64,000 nucleotides of DNA, from contig NZ_KI912266.1 in the NCBI RefSeq assembly GCF_000235425.2, positions 7,831,130 through 7,895,129 of the forward strand, written 5' to 3'. This stretch comes from Pseudofrankia saprophytica (GTDB lineage: Bacteria; Actinomycetota; Actinomycetes; Frankiales; Frankiaceae). The notes under the pieces were generated by a model. It was given only the letters and a program-made list of their open reading frames with translations. It ran no database searches and was not told the DNA's origin. Shown piece by piece: positions 45,136 to 54,134 of the stretch; position 1 is the stretch's first letter; each line of letters begins with the position of its first letter. Position numbers and translations under genes: made by a program.

Positions 45136-45852
45136 TCAGTCCGGCAACCGTGCCGGAGCGGCCGGCTGCCGGCAGGGCGCTGCTAGGCCGCCCGCGAGGA
45201 ACTCGACCAGATCGCCGAGGAGGTCCCGGACCGACGCCTGCGCCGTATCCGTGCGCATGCTGATCTGGTAGCGGGACAGCGTGTGGACGGTCGTCGTCAT
45301 CACGAGCATCCAGCGTTCGTCCAGAACGGGCCGTTCATGTCCGGGCAGTAGCTCGTACAGCAGGCTCGTGAACGCCTCGACCGTGGTCGGGGAGACCACT
45401 CCCTCGAGGCCGGCGTACCCGCCGCGCTCCACGATGTAGCGTGAGAGGAACCCGAGGTAGTGATTGTCCTCCTCGACGTGACCGGCCAGCGACCGGACGA
45501 ACGCGTCGACGAGGTCGTGAACCTGCGGCTTCCCGTCGCCGGCCAGCAGATCGGCGAGTGCCCTGACTCGACTCGCCTCGCTCGCCGCGGCGCGGTACGA
45601 GGTGATCTCGCGTAGCAGGCTTTCGCGATCACCAAAGTAGTACTGGACCGCGGCGTTGTTCCGCTGGCCTGCGGCGACAGCCACGTCGCGCAACGGGACC
45701 ATCGCGATTCCGTGCTCGGCAAACAACCGCTCGGCCGTCTCCAGTAGCACCTGGCGGGTCGCGGAGCCCTTGGCGTTGAGCCGGTCTCGGCCGCCCGGCC
45801 GTCTCTCCCCCGAGATCGGACCGCTCGAGATTCGACGTCGAGGTTCTGGCAT
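45136..45852 (-). CDS. TetR-family regulator
   Basis: 238 residues. The HTH lies at about 30-75: TRQVLLETAERLFAEHGI, MVPLRDVAVAAGQRNNAAVQ and YYFGDRESLLREI. The ligand domain follows. It is divergent from the SRPBCC gene and the catabolic operon, so it is a likely regulator of that cluster. The ATG at 45852 has GGGA about seven bases upstream. A 24-bp palindrome lies at 46068-46091 in the intergenic region. Confidence 0.9.
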   Translation of the reverse strand: MPEPRRRISSGPISGERRPGGRDRLNAKGSATRQVLLETAERLFAEHGIAMVPLRDVAVAAGQRNNAAVQYYFGDRESLLREITSYRAAASEASRVRALADLLAGDGKPQVHDLVDAFVRSLAGHVEEDNHYLGFLSRYIVERGGYAGLEGVVSPTTVEAFTSLLYELLPGHERPVLDERWMLVMTTTVHTLSRYQISMRTDTAQASVRDLLGDLVEFLAGGLAAPCRQPAAPARLPD

Positions 45853-46067
45853 CGCACATTCCCAGACAGTTGAACGGACGACTCGGCGCGGCCGCAGCGT
45901 ATCAGGCCGCCATTTGCCGACGATGTTCAGACGCTCTTCGCCCGGCGACGAGCACCAGGCCCCCTCGACTGCCGCGCGGGTTCTGGGGCGGCGCCCGGCG
46001 CCCCTAGAGTACCGCCTGCCGCGACCGGCGGGCGCACCTGGCGTCGGCCGATCCGTGCGCCACCGTG

Positions 46068-46091
46068 CTCTTAAAGCTCGACGCTTAAGAG
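46068..46091. promoter_or_regulatory. Palindrome, putative TetR operator
   Basis: CTCTTAA at 46068-46074 and TTAAGAG at 46085-46091 are exact inverted arms separated by ten bases. It lies directly upstream of the -35 box of the promoter at 46095. A TetR regulator is encoded divergently. Confidence 0.5.
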
Positions 46092-46094
46092 TTG

Positions 46095-46123
46095 TTGACA
46101 CTCCGATCGGCGGCGCCTAAGGT
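46095..46123 (+). promoter_or_regulatory. Sigma-70-type promoter
   Basis: TTGACA (46095-46100), 17-base spacer, TAAGGT (46118-46123). It points at the SRPBCC gene, 360 bases away, so the transcript would have a long leader or an unannotated ORF. Confidence 0.6.
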
Positions 46124-46481
46124 CCATCTCATCGGGTCAGCGCCACCAGCGGCATCTGTTTCCGGCCGATACCAGCCCCGCTCGGCGGGCCGAGCCGAAA
46201 CGCCCCGCCGTGCACGGACAGCACCCTCGACCCCGCCATATATGATCTTGATGACCGCCTGGAGTCGGCCTGAACGCATGACGTGGACGCGCTTCGATCG
46301 AATCGAGGTCTCATTTTCCGGCCCCATTTCCGGGCATATCCGCACAGCTGGATTTGGTTTCTCGGAAAAGAGAATCTGGCGTGCGACCGATTGCCGCCGC
46401 GCCGCCAGGAAGGCGACCGACGTCGACGCCCGGCTCGGCCGGGCAGCGTTTCCCGTCCAGACGACAGCAACGGAGCGAAAC
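46124..46481 (+). other. Long untranslated leader
   Basis: Between the promoter and the SRPBCC start. The 46290-46380 part is lower in GC. One frame is open from 46092 through the SRPBCC start without a family match in the upstream part. No gene called. Confidence 0.4.
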
Positions 46482-46907
46482 ATGGGAAGCATCTACTTCG
46501 AGGCGGTCCTCGATATCCCCGCCGAGCTGGTGTGGGACTTCGTGGATCGCTACACCCGCTCCGAGGTCCATGTCTTCTCAGCCTGCGTGGCCGAGCGGCG
46601 GGAGGGCGAGTACCGCGTTGTCACGATCCCCGGCGGGGAGGAGGTGTGGGAGCGCAACCTCACCGTGGACCCGGTACGCCGCCGGGCGTCGTACACCGTG
46701 CCCGCGCTGAGTGGCGCCGAGTACCACCATGCGGAGATGCGGGTCGACGCCGTCGGTACTCGGTCGGCCCGGCTGACCTGGGTTACCGACTACCTGCCGC
46801 ACCGGCTCGTCGACGAGCGGGCGGAGGTCTACCAGGTGATGTTCGAAGAGCTGGTCGCGGCCGTCACCTCGCACGCCACCAGTCAGGCCGGGGCCGGGTC
46901 CTCCTGA
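46482..46907 (+). CDS. SRPBCC-family protein (polyketide cyclase/START-like)
   Basis: 141 residues with a START-like helix-grip pattern: EAVLDIPAELVWDFVDRYT, then VTIPGGEEVWERNLTVDP and ARLTWVTDYLPHRLVDE. Such folds bind hydrophobic small molecules and act as cyclases, hydrolases or carriers. The ATG at 46482 follows GGAGCGAAAC. It sits between the TetR gene and the amidohydrolase operon and may handle the same ligand. Confidence 0.8.
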   Translation: MGSIYFEAVLDIPAELVWDFVDRYTRSEVHVFSACVAERREGEYRVVTIPGGEEVWERNLTVDPVRRRASYTVPALSGAEYHHAEMRVDAVGTRSARLTWVTDYLPHRLVDERAEVYQVMFEELVAAVTSHATSQAGAGSS

Positions 46908-46912
46908 CGGTC

Positions 46913-46938
46913 GGGGCGCCCGCGGCCGCGGGCGCCCC
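46913..46938 (+). terminator. 26-bp perfect palindrome after SRPBCC
   Basis: GGGGCGCCCGC and GCGGGCGCCCC flank GGCC, six bases after the SRPBCC stop. No T-run, but the stem is very strong. It should end the SRPBCC transcript, implying a separate promoter for the next gene. Confidence 0.7.
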
Positions 46939-47164
46939 GGGACCAAACCGATAGATCGTTCACTTTGGCAGCCGTCGACCGTAACCCAGACGCTAATGGC
47001 AACCGCCCGAGGCTCGACTAGAGGTCAGACGAGCCTCAGGCACACCCGGCCACCGGTGGAGAACGCATTTCCACATCGACGCTCCATGCCCGATTCGGCT
47101 CTCCCATGCCGGGGTCCGACACGACTCCCGCGACACTCGGGCCATCCGCCGCCAGGAGTACCCA

Positions 47165-48415
47165 GTGAATGTTGATGATCTCATTCTTGTGAGTGTCGAC
47201 GATCATGTCGTCGAACCGGCTCATCTTTTCCGCGGCCGGTTGCCCCGGAAATATTCGGACAAGGCGCCGCTTTTCGTCCGCCGCGACGACGGCACGATGG
47301 CCTGGCGCTACGAGGGCCTGGAGATCCCGAACGTCGCGCTCAACGCGGTGGCCGGCCGCCCGATGGACGAGTACGGCCGGGAGCCGACCACGATCGAGGA
47401 GATCCGGTCCGGCTGCTATGACATCGGCGCCCGGGTGCTCGACATGAACGCCAACGGCGTGCTCGCATCGATGTGCTTCCCGTCGTTCCCGCGGTTCTGT
47501 GGCCAGCTGTTCGCCGAGGCCGGCTCGGACCGCGACCAGGCTGCGGCGATGGTGCGTGCCTACAACGACTGGCATGTCGACGAGTGGGCTGGGACCTATC
47601 CGGGCCGGATCCTTCCGCTGGGCCTGCCGATGATGTGGGACGCACAGGCCTCGGCCGAGGAGGTCCGCCGGCTCGCTCACAAGGGCTGCCACGCGGTTAC
47701 GTTCTCCTCCAACCCGCACGCTCTCGGCCTGCCCAGCCTCTACACCGACTACTGGGACCCGTTCTTCGCCGCCTGCGAGGAGGAGGGAACGGTCGTCTGC
47801 ATGCATCTGGGCTCGTCCTCCACGGTGCCCACGACCTCGCCGGACGCCCCTATCGAGTGCGTCTACTCGCTATCCCCCGTCAACCTGATCGAGGCGGCGG
47901 CAGACCTCGTCTGGAGCCCGCTGTTCCGGAAGTTCCCCGCGCTGCGGGTTGCGCTCTCCGAGGGCGGCATCGGCTGGATCCCCTACTTCACCGAGCGCAT
48001 CGACTACATCTACCGGCATACCCGGCACTGGTCGGGGATGGACCTGCGCGACGCGCTCCCGTCCGAGATCTTCAACGAGCATGTCATCCTCTGCTTCATC
48101 GACGACCGCGTCGGCGTCGAGAACCGACACCATCTGAACCTCGACAACATCACCTGGGAGTGCGACTACCCGCACTCGGACACCACCTGGCCGCACTCAC
48201 CCGAGCGCGCCATGGAATACCTCGGCGGCCTAGCCGACGACGAGATCAACAAGATCACCCACCTGAACGCGCTGCGCCACTTCGGATTCGACGCGTTCTC
48301 CCACGTTCCGCGCGACCGGGCGACCGTCGGCGCGCTGCGGGAGCAGGCCGCCGGCTGGGACGTCAGCATAAGGTCGACCAGGCAGCTGCGGGCCGGCGCC
48401 CGGAGCGGGTTCTAG
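47165..48415 (+). CDS. Amidohydrolase 2-family TIM-barrel enzyme
   Basis: 416 residues. The first metal-site strand reads VSVDDHVVEPAHLF (HxxE variant of DxHxxE), later CMHLGSSSTVPT gives a histidine, and ECDYPHSDTTWPHSP has the terminal Asp region. These are features of the decarboxylase/hydrolase branch (5-carboxyvanillate or ACMSD type), often metal dependent. It probably opens or decarboxylates a cyclic intermediate. GTG start with AGGAG seven bases upstream. Its TAG shares one base with the next gene start (TAGTG). Confidence 0.88.
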   Translation: MNVDDLILVSVDDHVVEPAHLFRGRLPRKYSDKAPLFVRRDDGTMAWRYEGLEIPNVALNAVAGRPMDEYGREPTTIEEIRSGCYDIGARVLDMNANGVLASMCFPSFPRFCGQLFAEAGSDRDQAAAMVRAYNDWHVDEWAGTYPGRILPLGLPMMWDAQASAEEVRRLAHKGCHAVTFSSNPHALGLPSLYTDYWDPFFAACEEEGTVVCMHLGSSSTVPTTSPDAPIECVYSLSPVNLIEAAADLVWSPLFRKFPALRVALSEGGIGWIPYFTERIDYIYRHTRHWSGMDLRDALPSEIFNEHVILCFIDDRVGVENRHHLNLDNITWECDYPHSDTTWPHSPERAMEYLGGLADDEINKITHLNALRHFGFDAFSHVPRDRATVGALREQAAGWDVSIRSTRQLRAGARSGF

Positions 48416-49623
48416 TGCGCGAGGTCCTGCGCGGCGTCAAGGTGGTCGAGGTCGCGCAGTGGTGGCTCGCGCCGTCCGCCGCGACGCTGCTCGCCGAGTG
48501 GGGCGCCGATGTCGTCAAGATCGAGCACCCGCTGCACGGTGACCCCCTGCGCGGTCTGACGACCTCGGGCATCCTGCCCGGCGAGTTCGGGATCAACTTC
48601 ATGTTCGAGCAGGCGAACCACAACAAGCGCAGCTTCGGGGTCGACCTGGCCCAGCCGGAGGGGCGCGAGCTGCTGGATGGCCTTATCCGCGAGGCGGACG
48701 TCTTCGTGACGAGCTTCCTCCCGCAGGTCCGCAAGCGCCTACGGCTCGACGTCGATGACGTGCGCGCGACCAACCCTGGCATCATCTACGCCCGGGCGCA
48801 CGGCGCTGGCGACCGCGGAGCGGAGCGCGAACGCGGCGGTTACGACTCAGCGCTGTTCTGGGCACGCGGCGGGATCGCGCATCACCTCACGCCGCCGGGC
48901 GCGACGGCGCCCGTCGGACCGCGCCCGTCGTTCGGCGACGGGATCAGCGGCCTGTCGCTGGCGGGCGCGATCGCCGCGGCGCTGTTCGGCCGGGAGCGGA
49001 ACGGTGAGCCGTCGGTCATCGACGTGTCTCTGCTAGGTACCGCCGCCTGGGTGATGGGACCGGACATCGGCGCCGCGGCGCTCACCGGTGACGGCCTGCC
49101 GCCACTGCGCCGGCAGGAGGCGGTCAACCCACTCAGTAGCTGTTTCCAGACGGCCGACGGGCGCTGGATCTGGTTCGCCATGCTGCAGGCCAACCGCTAC
49201 TGGCCCGAGTTCTGCGCATGCCTGGACCGGCCCGACCTGGCCGAGGACAGCCGTTTCATCACGGCTTCGGACCGGGCGGCCAACGTCGGGGCGTGCATGG
49301 CCGAGCTGGACGAGGTGTTCGCCTCCCGTCCGCTGCACGAGTGGCGCGCGCGCCTCGACGGCCTGACCGGCGTCTGGGCGGTCGTGCAGTCGGCCTCGGA
49401 GCTGCTCGACGATCCGCAGATCGTGGCGAACGGCTATCTCCCGGAGGTCGACTACGGATCGGCCCGGCATCGGCTCGTCGCTGGTCCGGCCCAGTTCGAC
49501 GAGCAGCCGCCGAGCCTCTCGCCGGCGCCCGCGGCCGGGGAGCACACCGACGAGATCCTGGCGGCGCTCGGTGCCGACTGGGATCGCGTCGTGCACCTCA
49601 AGATCAAGGGCGTTGTCAACTGA
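48415..49623 (+). CDS. Family III CoA-transferase (CaiB/BaiF)
   Basis: 402 residues. VEVAQWWLAPSAATLLAEWG, ADVVKIEHPLHGDPLR, NKRSFGVDLAQPEGRELL and the later DGRWIWFAML are typical CaiB/BaiF segments. The catalytic Asp should lie near the middle of the protein (a candidate is GGYDSALFWARGG). It would activate an acid with CoA taken from another thioester, the entry step of CoA-dependent catabolism. GTG start is coupled to the amidohydrolase stop. Confidence 0.9.
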   Translation: MREVLRGVKVVEVAQWWLAPSAATLLAEWGADVVKIEHPLHGDPLRGLTTSGILPGEFGINFMFEQANHNKRSFGVDLAQPEGRELLDGLIREADVFVTSFLPQVRKRLRLDVDDVRATNPGIIYARAHGAGDRGAERERGGYDSALFWARGGIAHHLTPPGATAPVGPRPSFGDGISGLSLAGAIAAALFGRERNGEPSVIDVSLLGTAAWVMGPDIGAAALTGDGLPPLRRQEAVNPLSSCFQTADGRWIWFAMLQANRYWPEFCACLDRPDLAEDSRFITASDRAANVGACMAELDEVFASRPLHEWRARLDGLTGVWAVVQSASELLDDPQIVANGYLPEVDYGSARHRLVAGPAQFDEQPPSLSPAPAAGEHTDEILAALGADWDRVVHLKIKGVVN

Positions 49624-49772
49624 CGTGCCGTGCGCAGACGGCCGGTCCACGGCGGAGGTGACAGCGATGCCAGGTCCAGCCCTGCCTGCCGGGCGACGCA
49701 GGAGGGCGCCCGGCCCGCCGGCGGCGGCGCCTTCGGCCACTTATCGAACTCCTAGCGAAGGAGTCATGTGAC

Positions 49773-50219
49773 GTGACACAGCAGACGGCGGTCGGTTCCG
49801 GGGCCGCTCGCCCGGTCCCGCGGCCCGACGAGATCTCGCGCTTCTTCTGGGAAGGGGCGGCAGCCGGCCGGCTTGTTTTACAGCGGTGCGTGGCGTGCCG
49901 GAAACTACAGTATCCGCCGGACGTGTGCTGCCTGCGCTGCCAGTCCGAGAAGCTCGAGCACACCGACGTCAGCGGTAGGGGCTTCCTTTACTCGTACGCG
50001 GTCGTCGCCCGCCCGCTGCACACGGGCTTCGTCGGCGCGGTTCCCTACGTCGTCGCGCTCGTCGAGCTCGTCGAACAGGCCGGCCTGCGGCTGGTCGCCA
50101 ACTTGGTGGACGTGCCGGAATCAGCACCGCTGACCTGCGGGCTGCCGGTCGAGGTCGTCTTCGAATGGCGTCTCACAGTCTCCCTGCCGCAGTTCCGGCT
50201 CGCGACGGCGGCCCGGTGA
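49773..50219 (+). CDS. Zn-ribbon OB-fold protein (DUF35, ChsH2-like)
   Basis: 148 residues. The Zn-ribbon CVACRKLQYPPDVCCLRC (about 39-56) is followed by an OB-fold (GRGFLYSYAVVARPLH, VPYVVALVELVEQAGLRLVA). DUF35 proteins partner thiolase-like or hydratase-like proteins in steroid and acyl-CoA pathways. Start GTG has GGAG nine bases upstream. The stop overlaps the thiolase start (GTGA at 50216-50219), which fits a two-protein complex. Confidence 0.9.
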   Translation: MTQQTAVGSGAARPVPRPDEISRFFWEGAAAGRLVLQRCVACRKLQYPPDVCCLRCQSEKLEHTDVSGRGFLYSYAVVARPLHTGFVGAVPYVVALVELVEQAGLRLVANLVDVPESAPLTCGLPVEVVFEWRLTVSLPQFRLATAAR

Positions 50220-51373
50220 GCTCGCTGGCTCGTGACGTCGCGGTCGTCGGTGTCGGATACTCCGGGCTGTCGAGGGCTGGCGAGCCGGAGCCTGCGTCGC
50301 TGCTGCTGGGCGCGGTGACCAGCGCTCTGGCCGACGCGGGGCTCACCAGCGCGGACGTCGACGGCATCTTCGAGTACAAGTTCGGGCCGGAGTCCCCCGG
50401 CGCCCAGGACGCCGCCCGGATGCTGGGCATCCCCGATCTCGCCGCGTTCGCCGACATCATGCCGACGAACCCGTCCGGCCTGGGCGGCGTGCTCGCCGGC
50501 GTCATGGCCGTCGCGTCGGGTGCCTGCGAGACGGCCCTGGTCTTCCGGTGCCTGACTAAAGCGGCCGGGCACACCGGCGGGGTCGCCGACGGGCCGCGGG
50601 AGATTCCCGGCCGCAACCAGTTCCTCACCCCTTACGGATATCTTGGCGGCATCCTCGTCGAGATGGCGCTGAAGAAGCGGCGCTGGCTGGCCGAGTACGG
50701 CCGGTCGGAGGCGGACTTCGGGCACATCGCGGTCAACGCCCGGCGGTGGTCGGCGCTCAACCCGCGGGCGGTGCTTCGTGAGCCGATCACCATGGATGAC
50801 TACCTGTCGTCGCGGGCCGTCGTCGAGCCACTGCGCCTGCTGGACTGCGACTACCCGATCAACGGCACGGTCGCCACGGTCATCACCACCGCCGAACGGG
50901 CCGCGGACCTACGCCAGACCCCGGTGCTCATCGACGCGATGTCGTACGGAACCGGGCGCGGCGCGGACTGGACGTTCCACACCGACTACCTCTACGGCGG
51001 CACCTTCGACTGTGCGCACCGCCTCTGGCAGCGTTCGTCGGTCACGCTCGACGACGTCGACGTCGCCCAGGTCTACGACGGCTTCACATCGGTGACGCTG
51101 TCCTGGCTCGAGGCGCTCGGCGTCTGCGGCCGCGGCGAGTTCGGCGAGTGGATCGGCGACGGCTCACGCGTCGGGCCGGGCGGCGACTTTCCAATGAACA
51201 CCGCCGGGGGCCAGCTCGCCGAGGGACGGCTGCACGGGGTCAGCTTCCTCAACGAGGCGGTGCTGCAGCTGCGCGGGCAGTGCGGCGAGCGGCAGGTGCC
51301 GGACGCCAAGGTCGCAGTCGTGGCCAGCGGCCTCTACCTCCAGTGCGGAGCCATGATTCTCACCCGCGGGTGA
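50216..51373 (+). CDS. Thiolase-like lipid-transfer/acetyltransferase protein
   Basis: 385 residues. SSLARDVAVVGVGYSGLSRA, SALADAGLTSADVDGIFEYK and VDVAQVYDGFTSVTLSWLE match the thiolase-like SCP2/Ltp2 group. That group cleaves aldol or retro-thiolase bonds with a DUF35 partner. A nucleophilic Cys of classical thiolases is not obvious at the usual place, consistent with the lyase branch. GTG start overlaps the DUF35 gene stop by four bases. It probably cleaves or condenses an acyl-CoA here. Confidence 0.88.
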   Translation: MSSLARDVAVVGVGYSGLSRAGEPEPASLLLGAVTSALADAGLTSADVDGIFEYKFGPESPGAQDAARMLGIPDLAAFADIMPTNPSGLGGVLAGVMAVASGACETALVFRCLTKAAGHTGGVADGPREIPGRNQFLTPYGYLGGILVEMALKKRRWLAEYGRSEADFGHIAVNARRWSALNPRAVLREPITMDDYLSSRAVVEPLRLLDCDYPINGTVATVITTAERAADLRQTPVLIDAMSYGTGRGADWTFHTDYLYGGTFDCAHRLWQRSSVTLDDVDVAQVYDGFTSVTLSWLEALGVCGRGEFGEWIGDGSRVGPGGDFPMNTAGGQLAEGRLHGVSFLNEAVLQLRGQCGERQVPDAKVAVVASGLYLQCGAMILTRG

Positions 51374-51497
51374 CCGGGCGGAGCTGGGACCTAGGCCTTC
51401 CCTGCCTGGAGCGGAGTCACCACCGCCGGTCGGGCAGGTGTGACCGGCGGACACGTCGAGCGGCTCGGCCAGCCGGGACCGCGTAAGGAGGATCTGC

Positions 51498-52259
51498 ATG
51501 GACGTGGCGGGCAAAATCGCGGTCGTGACCGGTTCGGGAAACGGCATCGGCGAGGCGATCGCGCGACGGCTGGCCGCCGACGGCGCCCAGGTCGTCGTCA
51601 CCGACATCGAGCCCGAGAGCGTCGAGCGGGTGGCCAGCGAGATCGGGACCGTCGGCCTCGCCACGGACCTGAAGTCGGAGGCCAACGTCAAGGCCGTCGC
51701 ACAACTCGCGCGCGACACCTACGGGCGCATCGACATCTGGCACTCGAACGCCGGCATCGCGGGCCCGCCGCCGCCGGACAGCCTCCAGAATGACGGCCTC
51801 TGGAACACCATGTGGCAGCTGCACGTGCTGGCCCACCTCTACGCCGCCCGCGAGGTACTGCCCGAGATGGTCGCGCGTGGGGACGGCTACCTGCTCCAGA
51901 CGGCGTCCTCCGTCGCGCTGTCCACCCAGCCGGAGAAGGCGGAGTACGCGGTCACCAAGCACGCCGCGCTCGCGCTGTCGGAATGGCTGGCCGTCCGCTA
52001 CCGGCCCCAGGGCGTGAAGGTCTCGTGCTTCTGCCCGGGCGCGATGCTGACCCGCATGCTGGCCGAGAGCGGCTTTCCCGAGGACCACCCGGTGATGAAG
52101 ATGGCGCTCACGCCGGAGCAGGTCGCGGAGGTTGTCGTACGCGGCCTGGCGGACGAGCGGTTCCTCATTCTGACCGATCCCGCGGACGCCCAGTCGCTGG
52201 TCGACAAGGGGACCGACTACGACGAGTGGGTGGCGCGCCTCTCCCGCCCCATCCGCTAG
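51498..52259 (+). CDS. Short-chain dehydrogenase/reductase
   Basis: 253 residues, classical SDR. VVTGSGNGIGEAIARRLA is the cofactor motif (TGxxxGIG), VVTDIEPES has the Asp typical of NAD preference, HSNAGIAG the NAG motif, LLQTASSVA the catalytic Ser and EYAVTKHA the YxxxK. It probably oxidises a hydroxy group in the same pathway. GGAGG lies about seven bases upstream of the ATG. A 124-base gap separates it from the thiolase. Confidence 0.93.
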   Translation: MDVAGKIAVVTGSGNGIGEAIARRLAADGAQVVVTDIEPESVERVASEIGTVGLATDLKSEANVKAVAQLARDTYGRIDIWHSNAGIAGPPPPDSLQNDGLWNTMWQLHVLAHLYAAREVLPEMVARGDGYLLQTASSVALSTQPEKAEYAVTKHAALALSEWLAVRYRPQGVKVSCFCPGAMLTRMLAESGFPEDHPVMKMALTPEQVAEVVVRGLADERFLILTDPADAQSLVDKGTDYDEWVARLSRPIR

Positions 52260-52284
52260 GTCCGGGCGTCACCGGGGAAACCGA

Positions 52285-52312
52285 GGCGGGGATCGCGGCC
52301 GCGATCCCCGCC
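52285..52312. terminator. 28-bp perfect palindrome, bidirectional terminator
   Basis: GGCGGGGATCGC and GCGATCCCCGCC flank GGCC. It lies 25 bases after the SDR stop and 60 bases after the convergent membrane-protein stop, so it can terminate both transcripts. Confidence 0.75.
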
Positions 52313-52374
52313 GGTCCCGGCTCCGAGCGCGCGGCTCATCCCGCGTGTCTCATCCAGGGGATGGCGTAACCGCG

Positions 52375-53436
52375 TCACCGCGCCGTGGTCAGGCCGAGTC
52401 CGGCAAGCGCCGCGGTCAGGCCGCCGGCCACCGTCCACCAGATCCCCACGCGCAGCGGACCAACGAACTGGTCGACGACGGCGGACGCCGCGCCACGCAG
52501 ATCGCCGTCGGACACGTTGCTCACCATGAGCGATCGGCCCACCGTCAGCAGCAGCGCGAGAGCACCGGCCGTGAGCATCACCGCGACGCCCACGACGATC
52601 AGCATCCTGAGACGGTTGACCGCGCAGACGACCGCGCCAGCCAGGACGACAACGGTGAGCAGGGGCAGCCCGACGGCCGCGCGAGCCAGCCACAGCGCGG
52701 CCTCGCGGGCCCGCCCGATCCCGGGGATGGACCCGACAGTCATTTTCACCGAGATCTCGTCCAGCTGATCGCTGGCCAGCCCCAGGCCGGACAGCTGCTG
52801 CGCGACAGCCACGATGACCGGGCTCAGTTCAAGGGTCAGCGTGCCGTCTCCACCGACCGAGAGGATGCTGCCGGGCCTGCCCTTGAGCGCGGCCACCAGC
52901 TGCGCGTGCGCCGTCCTGTTGATATCTATCCAGACCGTTCTGAACGCGCCACTTTTCACGAAGCTCAGAACAACCTGGTAGCTCACCTTCTCGACGCCGG
53001 TTCCGAGAATCTCGGAAATGGTACCGCGCGACTTCCCGTCTTTTTCCTGGCCGATCTGCTCGCCCAGAGCCCTGGATACCTGGTGGGCAATAGCCTCCTG
53101 CACATCGGTGTTACTCGCCAGCGGTGCGATGCTCTTCACATACTGGTTGGTGTTGAGGATCTCGCCGTCCAGCCAGCGCGCGCCGAGCGACACGGCACAC
53201 AGGAAGCAACCCAGGAGACAGAGTATGACGGCGCCGATTCGCCGGCCCAGGCCGCGGCGCTTGGGCGCGGCGCCGTTGCGGTCCTCCACGGGTGCGGCGG
53301 CCGGCCGGTCGGGGTGCGTCAGTGGCAACGGAAGGGGTCTGATCTTCAGCGGGACCGTTTCTGCATCCCGCGGCCTGCTGTCGACCGTCGTAACCGGCGG
53401 CCTCACTGTCGGGCGCTGATCGTCGACGTCGGCCAC
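52375..53436 (-). CDS. Actinobacterial membrane protein, function unknown
   Basis: 353 residues. The first 60 residues are polar and Pro-rich. A membrane helix (about 68-88, AVILCLLGCFLCAVSLGARW) leads to an extracytoplasmic region with LNTNQYVKSIAPLASNTDV, a motif I recall from a family of uncharacterised actinobacterial membrane proteins. Three more helices are at the C-terminus (LLTVVVLAGAVVCAV, IVVGVAVMLTAGALALLLTV, GIWWTVAGGLTAALAGLGL). It is convergent with the catabolic operon; no evident link. Confidence 0.75.
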   Translation of the reverse strand: MADVDDQRPTVRPPVTTVDSRPRDAETVPLKIRPLPLPLTHPDRPAAAPVEDRNGAAPKRRGLGRRIGAVILCLLGCFLCAVSLGARWLDGEILNTNQYVKSIAPLASNTDVQEAIAHQVSRALGEQIGQEKDGKSRGTISEILGTGVEKVSYQVVLSFVKSGAFRTVWIDINRTAHAQLVAALKGRPGSILSVGGDGTLTLELSPVIVAVAQQLSGLGLASDQLDEISVKMTVGSIPGIGRAREAALWLARAAVGLPLLTVVVLAGAVVCAVNRLRMLIVVGVAVMLTAGALALLLTVGRSLMVSNVSDGDLRGAASAVVDQFVGPLRVGIWWTVAGGLTAALAGLGLTTAR

Positions 53437-54134
53437 TCTGGTTCCTCTCTCACGGGTACACCCGCGTCTTCGTGGCCGTAGGTCGAGTGGTCGAACGAGG
53501 TCGAGATCCAGGTACGCACCACGCGGGCCACGAAGAAAAGGAATCCTGGGATCTCACCCGATCCGCATTGACCTGACCGCTCCCGGTCCCGAGAAAAACT
53601 CGTTTTGACCAGGCCATTAACGCCCACCGGCAGTGAGGCGTACATCAGACCGCGGGCTGATCTATTGTGGGAGCGTAAGACCAGCGCTGTAGGCGTCCTG
53701 GCGGTTCAGCCACGGCGCTGGTCAGTCGTCGATCCACGGTGCCGCGGAGCCACCGATCCAGCGGCCGCCACGGATACGCGTGGTCGGCGATGGCCGATCA
53801 GTTATCCGTCCGGCGAGGTCGAAGACCGCGGGGATCTCGAAGGCGGCCGGCTCCGGCTTCAACTGCCGCGGCAGCACCGCCCCGGCGCGGACTGTGTGGG
53901 TGACGCCGTCGGCCGGCGGCCCGTCGGTCGTCAGATGGGACGGGACAGGTAGGAGCCCGACGGAACCGCCGCCAGGAACTCGGTCAGCAGATCATCGCCG
54001 CCGCCGTGGCCTGCTCCGACGACAGCGCGCGGCGATCGGAGCCGGGCCTTCCTCACGCGTGACCGCGCCGGCCGTGATCCCTTCTTACGGCGAGGCGGCC
54101 GGGCGGCGTGGCGTTGGGGCGCGAGTATCCGTGG
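53437..54134. other. Intergenic stretch with small decayed frames
   Basis: No complete gene. A minus-strand scrap at about 53930-54005 reads DDLLTEFLAAVPSGSYLSRP, like the C-terminal part of DUF574-type SAM methyltransferases. Another frame (53730-53930) has protein-like residues but no family. These are probably remnants. Confidence 0.35.

Noticed and set aside
47473-48412. Upstream extension of the CoA-transferase frame over the amidohydrolase
   Set aside because: The extension is the shadow of the amidohydrolase gene; the GTG at 48415 is supported by the TAGTG junction and the family start.
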